In this document: positions 21,401-31,631 of the stretch, piece after piece | Numbering within the stretch: position 1 is the first letter of the stretch | Layout: the number at the start of each line of letters is the position of its first letter | Translations under genes and position numbers: made by a program | NCBI GenBank assembly: GCA_035771165.1 | Contig: JAWNZC010000445.1 | Coordinates: forward strand, 718,501 to 782,500 | Origin: Paragorgia papillata | Taxonomy: Eukaryota; Cnidaria; Anthozoa; Scleralcyonacea; Coralliidae | Direction of reading: 5' to 3' | DNA length: 64,000 bases | Notes under the pieces: generated by a model | Told to the model about the DNA's origin: nothing | The model's database searches: none | Seen by the model: only the letters and a program-made list of their open reading frames with translations

Positions 21401-24400
21401 CGCTGAGAGATTCAATCAGCGTTTTCTCTTTGGTTTGTTTGTTTGTCTGTTTGTTTGTTTGTCTGTTTCTCTTTCTGTTTGTTTGTTTGTTTGTTTGTTT
21501 GTTTGTTTGTTTGTTTGTTTGTTTGTTTGTTTGTTTGTTCGTTCGTTCGTTCGTCCGCCCGTCCGTCTTCAAAATATTTAAAAAAGTATTGGACACAAGT
21601 AGATGCAAGTTTGTGGAACGGTTGAACATAGATCAAGAACAAACCCAAACATTTCATAAACATTCGTCTGAGCTTCACCGTGTATATAATTATATAGAAA
21701 AAATGAATGAAAGAATCTTGATTGCGCTTATTATCCTAATACAGTATTATTCAAATATTTAATTTTCACAAACAAGCAATGGAACTGTCAAGTCCATTGT
21801 TTACATATATAACAAAGAGGGATATGGAACATATTTTTGGCAATGAACGAGTGCAATGAAGCGTTTTATTATTATTTTTTTGGATCGGACCCAACTGCAA
21901 TTCTAGACCATAAGGGGTGAATCCGATCCGATGCACATTTCTACCTGCAATCCCTGTGTACTGATAAATCAACAGATAAAACAATGGAGTAGTATCCCGC
22001 GAAAGTATGAGTTCAAATCCCGCTTGACATTGCCAAGCAATGTAAGAATATCATAGAATCGCTCTCCATGTTTCTGTGAGGATGATTCTGCAATACAGAT
22101 TATGACTAACCTGTTGTGTAATGAATGACCATTTATCATGATGCAAAAAATCCTGATGAACCTGCGAGACTTGAGCCCAAATATCATTTAGCGAAAGACG
22201 TTTGCCATCTAAATTAAAGAGACAATACACAACATCCTCAAACTCATTAATAATTCATGAGTAAAATTCGAAAGAAATCAATATTTAATTAGTATTTAGA
22301 AATCGGAAGAAGAACACTGACTCATTACCTCTGCCAGGAGGTTATGTTTTCAACCCTGTTTGTTTGTTTTTTGTTTGTTTGTTCGTTTTGTTTGTTTGTT
22401 TGTTTGTTTGTTTGTTTGTTTGTTTGTTTGTTTGTTTGTTTGTTTGTCTGTCTGTCTGTCTGTTTGTTTGTTTGTTTGTCTGTTTGTTTGTGTTTGTTTG
22501 TTTGTTTGTTTGTTTGTTTGTTTGTTTGTTTGTTTGTTTGTTTGTTTGTTTGTTTGTTTGTTTATTTGTCGCCAGGATATCTCACAAAATACTGCACAGA
22601 TTTTCATGAACGTTTGTGGAAATTGGTTGACCATAGACCAAGGACCAACAGAACTCTTTCAATTTTGGTTAAATTTGGTTTAAATTTAGATGAAAAATTA
22701 ATAAAAATCCGACTACAAGATTCTCCGTGTAGAAAAATGCTTCATTGCATGCATTATCCTTATTTTATGCAAACATATTTGCACAATTTCGGAGGTCTCG
22801 TGAGCTAACCTGGTTAGCGGGATGGCTCGTTTTCTTTTTAAACATCTCTATAATAATAACCCGCTGGCGGAGGTATATGCAGTCTCTGACACGAGACCAC
22901 ATGCCACAGGCAACAGTTTGTCGGCAAATAGATAAATCCATACCTTGCACCAAAATTAATTAACGTATGTATGTACAGAGACATAGCTATATAGTGATAC
23001 CTTAAACTCATGCTGAAAACTAGCGTGCACTGTCATACTGTTATGCATACCTTGCATCCATGCGGAAAAATACATGACAGGAACACTATAACTTGGGCTG
23101 TAAACCACGTGGTATTCAAAGGTTAAAAACCCTTCACATTGCTGACCATCACTTGTGGATATCTATAAGCAATTAAGTATCAGTGGAACTTTTATTATTG
23201 AACATGCGCCGAGTGAGACCAATTACTATGTTCTCAAGAGAACTGCATGCCTGCATGTTGAAAATATTAAAGGCTTATTAACCGAGTTCGAGGTCTGTAC
23301 GGGAAAGTATTTGCCTGAGGTTTTCGTACAGACCGAGCGACGAAGGAGCGAGGTTTGTGCGAGAGAAACCGAGGGCAAATACTTTTCCGTACAGATCGAG
23401 AAAACGACGTTAATAAGCCTTTTATTACATGGCTTTTGGTTTGTTTTCTTATCTGTTTTTAGTTCTACGCTTGTCTTGATCAGGTGTCGCTGTTCACCTT
23501 AGTTCTTACTTTTGAGCTTGTTCGTTTCGCTTCATGTTTACACCTGTTAGGCTTTTATTTTTCGCGCTTTTAAATAAGAAATTTTTATAAAAAGAAACAC
23601 TAATGTTTCAGGACGTATTATTGTTCAAAATTTTCCAACGAATATATCTAATTCGCTTTTATTTTCATTCAAATCAACTCAGTAATTTTCCCGCCAAAAC
23701 TTGCAGGTCATTAAAAAGGACGTAATGCCCTCCCCTCTCACAGTGCCGAGAGGGCATTACGGCTTTTTCCGGACCTCTCAGCAACCAATCAGCGTGCGCC
23801 GTTTGGCGTAATGACCCGAAAACAAGCCCAACCATATAATAAAATTATTTAAAACTTTACTATGTCAAAATAAGAAACACCATAAACTTAAAAAGAAACC
23901 ATAGGCATGTACAGTATTTTTTTCAAAAGACTTAGGCTTATAAAATTATGTGGAAGGGCTTATCTTCTTATTAAAGAAAGGCATACTGAAGACTAATACC
24001 TTTTACGAGTAAAATCATAGCGTTGAACAAAATCATCCGCCATTATAAAACGCAAACAAAATTTTAAATAAGTTTCATTAAGTTTCATTAGTTCTTAATT
24101 GTTGCACAAGCTGTCGTTAGACGTTTATATACACTGAGAAAACACCAACTCTCCACCGAACACGAACCCGCAACCTATGCTATCTAATGTGTATATCCAT
24201 GCCCTCTATAACCATAAAAATAATAGACCTAGAATGCGGGCTCCTATCTCTTGTCAGTCAAAAAAGTGACCCCACTATAGTTTTGAATACGTCATTCTCA
24301 CCCGCCTATGACGTCAATTTCTTTTCAATTTTTCTTAATTTGAATTCTTTTCAATTTTGTTTATATTGTCTTAGCTTTTGTATATTTTCAATAGAATTCA

Positions 24401-27400
24401 AAAAGCTGAAAATGATGTCAAGTGCGGAAAATGACGTACTCTGCACTTATTAAAAGGGTCTATAAGGGCGAAATAAAAATTTGCGCTAGGACGTTTCGAC
24501 AGTTTTTAACACGGCGGCGGCCGCTGGTGATCATGCATGTGAAACAAAGTACAAAAAGTACAAAGTACAAAGTACAAGAGTACTAAAAGTTGCGCTGACG
24601 TGAACCTCCTCCCAACCCTTGCAAAATTCAAAATGGCGGATTTATTAGGGCAAAAATCATTTCATTTGGACCCCTGTCAAGTGACAGAGCCAACATTGTA
24701 GGTCTATTACTTCTATGGCTCTAACCACTGAGCCAGATGGCATACCGAGGTTGTTTATATATGGTAAGGAAGTTGAACAGTACATGCGCAAATACCGCAA
24801 ACAACCTTGGTCTGCCACGGTATACAAGCACGTGCATGCATGTATGTAATCCAAGTTTTTATAAACTAAATAACGGCTTCACGAAAGTAATGGCTACCCG
24901 AAAGTAATGGGGCCGCAACTTTGGAAACTTCACGTTATAATCTAAATAGTTCTTAACTTACTGTATTATCAAACTCAGCTTCATCTGAACAGTCTTGAAT
25001 ATTTTCAGTTCCAATCTCGTTCTGAAGATATTTCACATCTTTACAAAGTTCAATTGCACTTGTAGGAATTCTTTCTCGCTTAACTAAATATTTACATTCA
25101 GGAGTATCCTAAAAATTCAACATTTTCTTGCATGTCAACAAAATAATTCAATATTTCTAATGTTTTTTTATGATTGCATTTGAAAGAACACTTAAAATGA
25201 CAACGTAACATCTTTCGTAGAATTTCGTTTCCTTGCTTCATTCTTGAGATATTCAGGTTTGTTTGATATGCAAATGTCATGCTTATGACATCACTCTGTA
25301 CGAGAGTGCTTATTGAAAGTACTTAATTTTAAAATTTGCACTTGCATGTATGTAACCATGACTAAACGTGTGTAGCTGTGTGTAAAATATTTGGACCATC
25401 CTAAAATTAATGCTCTTTCAAAAAGTCATTATGCAGTGCACGAGATGTCATAAGTACGACATTTGCATATCAAACAAACGTAAATATCTCAAGAATGAAG
25501 CACGGAAACGAAAGATGTTAAAACAAAAGATGTTACTTTGTCATTTTAATTGTTCTTTCAAATGCAATGTTATCATAAAAAACTGGGGCAGTTTGACAAT
25601 CAGAAACCACATGATATAGAAGTGGAGCTGCAAATAGTATACATCATTTATAATAATATATAAATGATCAGCATATTTTACATGTCAATAAAATAATCTA
25701 ATATTCTTCAAAATATACACTGGGATATCCACATAGCTTGATAAATATGGGGCTAAACCAAGTTATTAATTATAATAAGTACCTAATTTGGTAAAATGGT
25801 TAATTTATTGTTTATGAATGTATGCATCGTGACAAAAAATATTTAAAGAAGTTGGATGACGATTGGGTGCGAGTCCGTAAAAATCCAATGTCGTCAAACA
25901 TCTAAGAAAACTCAGTATCACAACAGCCAAAGATTATTTTGAACATTTGTACTTTGGTCTTTTCGAAATAGAGTTCCAGAAAGCCCCAAATGACCTTACA
26001 TGTATATTCAGATTGTCTATATAGATACTCTTTGCCAGAGGGAAAAATCAAACAAGTAGCCTTTCCCTGGATGCATGTGCACCATATTCCACGGGCATTG
26101 GTCTCACCAGTGTTCCAGAGAAAAATGCATGATCTGTAGACGTTTCCATGCAATGTGTTCACACAAGGTGAGAAATGTGAGCACCCTGATCTTCAACTGA
26201 TGTTATAGTACTGTTACATTGTTGAGTGTCAGCTTCTGACCATGTGGACTTTGTGCTCACCCTCACCTGGGAGATCCTGGGGACAAGTTTGGGAGTGGGT
26301 AATCTTCAGGTGAGGGTAATCTAGTGCAGGCAAAGAAACTTTTTGAGGTGAAATTTGGGCCCGCAGTAATTGGCTTAAATTGCTGTTGCGGTGTCCCTGC
26401 CAAAACTGTTTTCGTTCTGTATAATTATGTTTGTAATTGTAATGTGTAACTGGCAAAGCTAAGAAAATAAAATAAAATAAAATAAAAAATAAAACTTAAA
26501 TCACCGTATTAAATCACCAAAAAAATATGGCGAGCTTAACTCTGGCCTGCAGACTCCCATGCTCCCTGAAGTCTCCCGTGGTAGTTAACCCATTGCTGCC
26601 TAGGATGTTTGGGGGTTTGATAAGTAACATCGTCTAACATAACACAAAGTAAAACAATAAAAGGGATGTTTTTTTTCATACCCTGGTCCCAGAGGTGCTA
26701 CCAATAAAACACCTGCCTAACAGATTTACCACCCTAACAGATTTCTGAGCCAATCAGAAAATGGGGTCAAGATCTGACCCTAACGACTTCATTGGCTCAG
26801 AGCGATCAAAGAAACAGTGTCTTCAACCAGAGGTTCTCTCACTGCTTTCTGCATTTCATGGGGAGTGGGTGGCATAGAACCGCTGGGACTAGGGTAAGGC
26901 AGGAATTAGCCTGTGAGCAGACATTCTTTCTGTGTGCGTGGACTCCCAAAGCCACCCCACCCCCAAAGAAAGTTTGTTTACAGGCTAGGCGGGAATAGGT
27001 AAAATGGTAGAAATACAGGTAACTACTTTTTTTACAATATATTTTAATATCATTAGACAGGTACTATTCAGGGGCAGGATATGGCAAATTACCATTTAAC
27101 ACACCTCTATATCAAGAATACCACCCCCATACAACCTCCCCCCCCCTCCACCCCCAACAGGGCCAGCTGCCACTCCTCTATTCCTCTATAGATTAAATGC
27201 TTTTTTTTCAGATTTAATGTCAATTATCTGTCCTACAATCAGCATTTATACCAAGAGAGCTTAATGCATCATTCAGTTCTTGTTGTGACCATCCACCCCC
27301 AAGGCAATCCCCTAGGAAACATAACCCAGCACTGCCCAGAGGTGGGGAGTAGGTGCAAGGAATATATTAATTACCCATATTACCCTCATGTAAGAGGATT

Positions 27401-28148
27401 GGTACCTAGCCTGTGGACACACCTATCTGTTTGGCAACTGCCAAGATGGCATTGGACAATCTCGTACCCAGAGCCTTCACTGCACACAAACAATGGCTCT
27501 GGGATAATCCATCACCGGGAAGTGTTTTGATTGGCTAGCTGAAGGTGGCTTCTTTTCAAGTGGCAACAGGTTTTTCCAGACTGTTTCCAGTGATGGATTA
27601 TCCCAGAGCCTTTGTTTGTGCGTGGCGAAGGCTCTGGGTACCAGATTGGGCATTGGAAGACTGTGAGAATACCGAGAGGTGCTGCAAAAACTAAAGAAAC
27701 AAGGATATTAAATAAAATTTTAAAAAAGTATAATTTTATTTATATGTTAAATTTAAGTGTTAAATTATTTCAAATGTTGAAATTTTGAAATCTACTTGTG
27801 AAGATTTTTATACCTGGGGGTGGGGAATATGTAGTTTACTAATAACAAAAAAAAATATGCAAATCCCGGGGGGTGCCCGAGGGAGGATGGTCACAGCAAG
27901 ATATTAAATGATAAACTGAAATGAACTGCAAAATCATGAGTGAGCTCTAGTTCTTTAAATAAGTGGCTTGACAATTTCTGCTTGAATGTTAGAACATAAA
28001 GACTAACCTGAACCTCACGAACACACCAGTTTTCATTTAGAGCTTTATTCTTTTCAATAAACTCAACAATTTCTTTATTAAACTGTTCTCTAGTTAGAGT
28101 ACCCAACTCGCCCATCGCCCATTGCTTCGCCAATATCACCATAACCAT
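18447..28148 (-). CDS. ATG10: ATG10, E2-like enzyme for ATG12-ATG5 conjugation (six exons)
   Basis: The exons are 28148-28008, 25108-24962, 23162-23051, 22208-22111, 19488-19388 and 18522-18447. Phases join exactly, and all but exon 1's GTTAGT and exon 4's GTTAGT have near-consensus donors. The product is 224 residues from the first Met (213 if the ATG at 28115, MGELGTLTREQF, is used); the human protein has 220. Signatures in order: QFNKEIVEFIEKN and NENWCVRE near the N-terminus, FEYHVVYSPSYSVPVMYF in exon 3, DGKRLSLNDIW...WSFITQQ across exons 3-4, EHPLLQQPFFLVHPCHTADF in exon 5 with the catalytic Cys at 181 (HPC), and YIITWLSAVGPTVGLRLPL in exon 6. ATG10 takes activated ATG12 from ATG7 and joins it to ATG5 in the cytosol. 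The acidic segment in exon 2 matches the variable region of the family. Confidence 0.92.
18560..19016 (+). pseudogene. Ty3/Gypsy retrotransposon polyprotein C-terminal fragment
   Basis: The frame ending at TGA 19014-19016 contains LPALPRNAKV, a basic stretch, then VGDTVLVKQKKQNKLSTTF and ATPYTVISVKGS. This is the integrase C-terminal (GPY/F-like) end of a Gypsy pol. Everything upstream is missing. It lies in ATG10 intron 5, opposite to ATG10. It is a 5'-truncated relic of an LTR element. Confidence 0.72.
19148..19288 (+). mobile_element. Polypurine tract and 3' LTR of the Gypsy fragment
   Basis: AAAAGGGGAGTGG is the expected polypurine tract. The next base starts TGTAGTGAATACG, a usual Gypsy LTR beginning, and the LTR ends near 19288 (ATACAACA), giving about 128 bp. 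AATAAAGATTAG near the end could be its polyadenylation signal. The exact 3' border is inferred. Confidence 0.6.
19565..19655. mobile_element. 91-bp Harbinger-type MITE with TAA duplication
   Basis: Inverted ends GGCCTGTGATAAACGGCG.../...CGCCGTTTATTACAGGCC with arms of about 30 bp. TAA is duplicated at 19562-19564 and 19656-19658, matching PIF/Harbinger preference. It lies about 75 bp upstream of ATG10 exon 5, in intron 4. Confidence 0.8.
20383..20402. repeat. Homopolymer C tract
   Basis: A run of 20 C, followed by G and further C-rich sequence to 20414. Confidence 0.85.
20740..20830. repeat. AAGTAACGGCTACC-type repeat
   Basis: Degenerate CGAAAGTAACGGCTACC units occur here and again at 24870-24920. 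Both are in ATG10 introns. The source is unknown. Confidence 0.5.
21040..21145 (-). repeat. tRNA-derived SINE head
   Basis: The minus strand has an A-box-like TAGCTCATTAGTAGTCAGAG and a B box GGTTCGATTCC, enclosed by CTGACTGTG/CACAGTCAG ends. It is a SINE promoter region in ATG10 intron 4. Confidence 0.55.
21434..21553. repeat. (TTTG)n microsatellite
   Basis: Tetranucleotide array, partly TCTG and TTCG at its edges. Long Cys/Val/Phe and Asn/Lys/Gln/Thr frames are artefacts. Confidence 0.95.
22310..22700 (+). repeat. Interspersed repeat with internal (TTTG)n array
   Basis: A CTCTGCCAGGAGGTTATG start leads into about 205 bp of TTTG units (22363-22568). A conserved-looking tail follows (GATATCTCACAAAATACTGC, then GATTTTCATGAACGTTTGTGG). 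Such a motif order is a recognisable marine-invertebrate repeat type from memory. It lies in ATG10 intron 3. Confidence 0.55.
23269..23422. repeat. Foldback with GAG-rich apex
   Basis: Arms of about 45 bp, from AAAGGCTTATTAACCGAG to its reverse complement, enclose ACCGAGCGACGAAGGAGCGAGG. A related partial copy lies at 38345-38410 in an SSBP intron. Confidence 0.6.
24150..24268 (+). repeat. SINE copy
   Basis: Shares ATAATAGACCTAGAATG and the following CTCTTGTCAG-like stretch with the inverted copy at 24657-24760. Both are in ATG10 intron 2. Confidence 0.45.
24259..24468. repeat. CRE-bearing interspersed repeat, copy 1
   Basis: The sequence from GTGACCCCACTATAG to TTATTAAAAGGGTCTATA matches 53729-53950 in reverse. 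It holds TGACGTCA near 24309 and GACGTACTCTGCACTTATTA near its right end. It is a nonautonomous element of unknown class. Confidence 0.65.
24657..24760 (-). repeat. SINE copy with tRNA-like A box
   Basis: The minus strand reads TGGCTCAGTGGTTAGAGCC, a good pol III A box, followed by the same AATAGACCTA motif as the 24150 copy. Confidence 0.55.
25120..25600. mobile_element. Foldback element with arms of about 180 bp
   Basis: The left arm (about 25125-25310) and right arm (about 25415-25590) are inverted copies. Markers include TGCATTTGAAAGAACA, TTCATTCTTGAGATATT and TTTGATATGCAAATGTC. It lies about 15 bp upstream of ATG10 exon 2, so it borders the acceptor's polypyrimidine region. Confidence 0.7.
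25620..26670. other. ATG10 intron 1 sequence, no gene seen
   Basis: An 86-codon minus-strand frame (25902-26162) is open, but shows no recognised domain and no splice context joining ATG10. An AAATA run is at 26464-26488. Confidence 0.35.
26679..26896. mobile_element. Mutator-like MITE relic
   Basis: Ends TACCCTGGTCCCAGAGG and CCGCTGGGACTAGGGTA are inverted relatives of the 9775-10115 element. No target duplication remains. Confidence 0.5.
27446..27652. mobile_element. Foldback element with TACCCAGAGCC ends
   Basis: Arms of about 50 bp, from TACCCAGAGCCTTC to ACAAACAATGGCTCTGGGATAA and back. The inner CTCTGGGATAA motif is shared with the 3058-3406 foldback. Confidence 0.6.
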
Positions 28149-28571
28149 TATATAAAGGCTAAATGAAGTACTAATAAAAATAATAAATCATCATCATCAC
28201 CATCACCATCATCATCATCATCATCCCGTTTGTCCCCTCAAGGGGGGTCGTGTCGTCTAAAATAAAAAAAATAAAAATAAAAAAAGAATAAAAACAAAAA
28301 AATAACTTACAGCTAAGCTCGGCTAAGCCCAGAACTGAGAAGTCGCAGATATTAAGTATAATCCAGTATAGATAATTAAGTTTTTCAATGCACAAAAGTC
28401 AAATGACATAATGTTGTCTCCATTTAAAAACTAATGTAAGGTGAGCTATAAAGTGATCCATGGACGGTCCAAGTCAGCCTAGCTGCCTAGTGCCCTAGTC
28501 CTGTCCAGACTGTCCGTGCCGTCCATATTGTTTTACCAGTACGTGGCCAGTTGACCAATACAGGCCTTACA

Positions 28572-28971
28572 GGCCGGGCGTAGGAAGCTTGATAAACTTA
28601 GGGGGGGGGGGGACTCCCACGAGGCGCCACCATGGTTGGGGCCGAGCGGGAAAATTTAGAAAATTTAGAGTCTCTAGTCCTCTAGATCGTCGGAAATGGC
28701 ATTTTCAGAATCTTCTCTACCTCTTTCGTAGTTTCGTTAGGCCCTTTCATTAATTCTTTCATGCATTATGATTTGTGAGTCTATGCTATCCGTGAGTCAG
28801 GATGGATCATTATTATTAATTGGCCGATCAGCGCAATATTTCGCTGCAATTTTTTTTAAATTCAATTATTTTGAGGGGGGGGGGGCCGAAAGCTATTCTG
28901 GCCACCCCCTTATAAAATATTGGGGGGCCGCTGTCCCCCCGGCCCCCCTGCTTCCTACGCCCCTGTGTGAT
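28572..28971. mobile_element. hAT-like nonautonomous element relic
   Basis: GGGCGTAGGAAGC on the left faces GCTTCCTACGCCCCTG on the right. The interior is rich in G/C runs (GGGGGGGGGG, CCCCCCGGCCCCCCTG). CAGGGGCGTA-type ends are usual for hAT. No 8-bp duplication is readable. Confidence 0.5.
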
Positions 28972-29366
28972 CAATATTAAAATGAATTGGTGAGACAGAG
29001 AAAAACAATTGCAACAATTTTTAAAAACACTTGTATACACATTGCCAAACGACAGATTAACTAAACAATTACTGTAACAGTTTATATAGACGGTGGCGGC
29101 TCAATAAACGATATGATGATATATAAATTAAATCATAAATGTAAAAGTGAAAATAATCAGTTGTTATTAAAATGAAATACAATTTCAAAATCTAATCTGA
29201 ATTAATTGGGCCGAAATATTTCATAAAAATGATGATATAAAGCCGTTATATTTTGCTCAAATTTGCATGGATTCCTTCAAAGTGCGGGGAAATGGGGAAC
29301 GGGATTTCACGGTTTCAGAAACCCAAATTTCAAACATATAGCTAGGGCCCTGGACCCCGGGTCTTA

Positions 29367-29494
29367 GGCTATGTGCACACGGTAACGTTTCCGACCGTTT
29401 TCGTATTGTTTACTGTTCTCAAGGGAATCGGGAACAATCAGCACATTGCTTGAAACAATACGAAAACGCTCGGAAACGTTACCGTGTGCACTTC
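29367..29494. mobile_element. 128-bp Harbinger-type MITE with TTA duplication
   Basis: Arms of about 45 bp contain GTGCACACGGTAACGTTTCC and AAACAATACGAAAACG. TTA flanks both sides (29364-29366, 29495-29497). It lies 1.2 kb upstream of SSBP. Confidence 0.65.
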
Positions 29495-30733
29495 TTAACT
29501 GGGCCACGGGCATGTTTTTTTTTTGGTCACATATAAAAATTATACTTTTATTAAAGATCGATTACAAAATTATGTTGTATTATTTGTTGAATTTGTGTGT
29601 GTTTTTTCAGGTTAAATTAAAGACATTTCATACATTTTTTCCGTGAAAAGGTCGCCAACAAAACTTTGCCCTTTTCTCCACCCCCTCCTGCAAAAATTAT
29701 TGAATCGGTGTCGTATAAACCTATCAATCTAGATCTGGTATTTGGAAAAGTTGTAATAGGTCAACCATGCGGGTAAATTTAACACATTTCATTCAATCAG
29801 TGATTCAATTCAACCCAACCATACAAAACATACAATGTGTTTATGTTGTCATATTTTATACCAGTGGTAGGCGGTTCTTGCGGTTTGCAGGTCAAGGGCA
29901 ACGGAAGATTTCTGAATTTCGCAAACTTAAACTATTTAAACTATCGCTTAATTAAATCTAGAACTACCGCTATTAAAAACACTATTATTGCACTCCAAAA
30001 AGTCGCCGATAAACTCGAGTGTGCTTGTTACATTGGTAGGAGTTGACCGATTACAAATTTTTTAAATCATTCGACTGCAAACACGATACTATAGAGCAAG
30101 ACTGACCGTATGTTCCTTTATATACAATATAGAAGTCTCTTTCCACTGAATTTCTCTCGCAATTTACCCATTTGAGGCGTGTGATTTGACTGACTTCTAC
30201 TTAAATGAACAAAATTAGGTCGAGAAACACTCAAGCTGTAATATTTTCATCTTCATTTATTACTGCTTCTGGCATCGTTCCAGTCTACCCGGAAGCCACT
30301 TTAAATCAATAAGTTTGTCAATTTCAGACCCACGCGCGAAGTACTCCAGTACTGTACCTTTGTTTATGTTTTGAAGTTTTCACCGCAATTTTTATGAACA
30401 TGTTTATGAGTGTAAATGCCTATATTAATCTCAATATAGCCCTGAATAAAAGTAAACGATATGTCAATTGAGCCTTGAGGTAGAATGCCAAGAGAAAATG
30501 TGAAACGTGTCTTGTCCAGGTAAATAAATGTCTTGTGCCATTCTACGTATCCGACGGAAGCCCTTTGCGTGTCTTTTGTTGAGAGATCATGGTTTGTTCG
30601 AATCGACCAATTAGAACGCGTCTTTTTGACAAGCGGTCGTGATCGTTGTCATGGTACATTGGCCTTGGGTTTGGCGTTAGTGTGAGGCATGATGGAGCTA
30701 TCAAGTGACCCGACGTTGACAGGCAGGCACAGC

Positions 30734-31631
30734 ATGTTCTCAAAAGGCAAGACGAATACTGTTCCGTCGGATTCTCAGGCGAGAGAAAAGTAAGCCGCAA
30801 TGAAATTTTCACGTCAGTTCAGTGAGGGATTTGGATTCAGCGTGCTCGAAAATGTCAGATGACGTGTTGTTTGTTCCTCGAGTTTTGTGAATTAGATGAT
30901 CTTGAGTGCCGAGAATTATTCCCGCCGCATTGTGTATTTCATCGAGGATCACCGTCGTAAAATGTTTTATACATTAGTGTAAAGTAATACTTGATTCCCT
31001 TGTTTTTTACATGTAGACTTGCATTGTACGTCTACGAATACCTGCTTCATGTAGGCGCCCAGAGGAGCGCCCAAACGTTTCTCAGCGAGGTTTGTAGACT
31101 GCGATATGCAGGCCCCCTCTCTCATTCTATTTGTATTTGGTTTTGTTCCCTTGTAGGGGGACCGATGGACTATTGTTAGCTTCTCACTGATACACGTTCA
31201 ATCTGTGTATTTTAGATAAGATGGGAGAAGAATATCACTTTGGGAGAGCCGCCTGGATTCCTACATTCGTGGTGGTGGTTAGTAGGCAACCTTGTTTCCC
31301 TTCCGTCACTCGCTCTTTGCATGTGTCGATGAAGTTGAACAGCTAGTCGATACGTCCAAATTAACGAGTTGTTCGTAGAGGTTTTATTAATACGAAAGAA
31401 GAAGAGAACAAGTACTGTTTTGCTTCAACGAACGCTGCATGCTAAGAGAGTGGCGATGATTTTCTCTCTTCGTAGTTTGTCATTTATACTTGTCCCTTCG
31501 TCTTTATATATTCTCACCATTTTAAACATGGCTACCTTTTCTGCAGCGTGTTCTGGGATCTCTACTGTGCATCGCCGGAGAGAAGGGAGAGCTGTGACCA
31601 TTCAAGCGAGGCTAAGGCATTCCACGATTAT
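30734..31631 (+). CDS. SSBP: SSBP exons 1-4, LUFS/LisH domain block
   Basis: Four small exons within 900 bp encode the first 92 residues. The start [19 protein letters not shown] matches the vertebrate MYAKGK...[10 protein letters not shown] beginning, fixing the ATG. This is the most conserved part and is where LDB binding occurs. Intron 4, which follows, is 6.5 kb. Confidence 0.95.

Larger units (their letters stand above)
28149..30733. other. Head-to-head spacer between ATG10 and SSBP
   Basis: The two start codons point away from each other across 2.6 kb, so their promoters must lie here. It holds a (CAT)n run at 28189-28224, a hAT-like relic, a Harbinger-type MITE and AT-rich unique sequence. 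A CCAATTAGAAC motif at about 30610 lies 120 bp upstream of the SSBP ATG. No clear core promoter could be assigned. Confidence 0.5.

Noticed and set aside
22344..22808. Cys/Val/Phe-rich ORF that looks membrane-like
   Set aside because: It is driven by the TTTG array; the tail belongs to an interspersed repeat.
25902..26162. Minus-strand ORF as an extra ATG10 exon
   Set aside because: ATG10 exons 1 and 2 already join in phase, and the ORF matches no part of the family.
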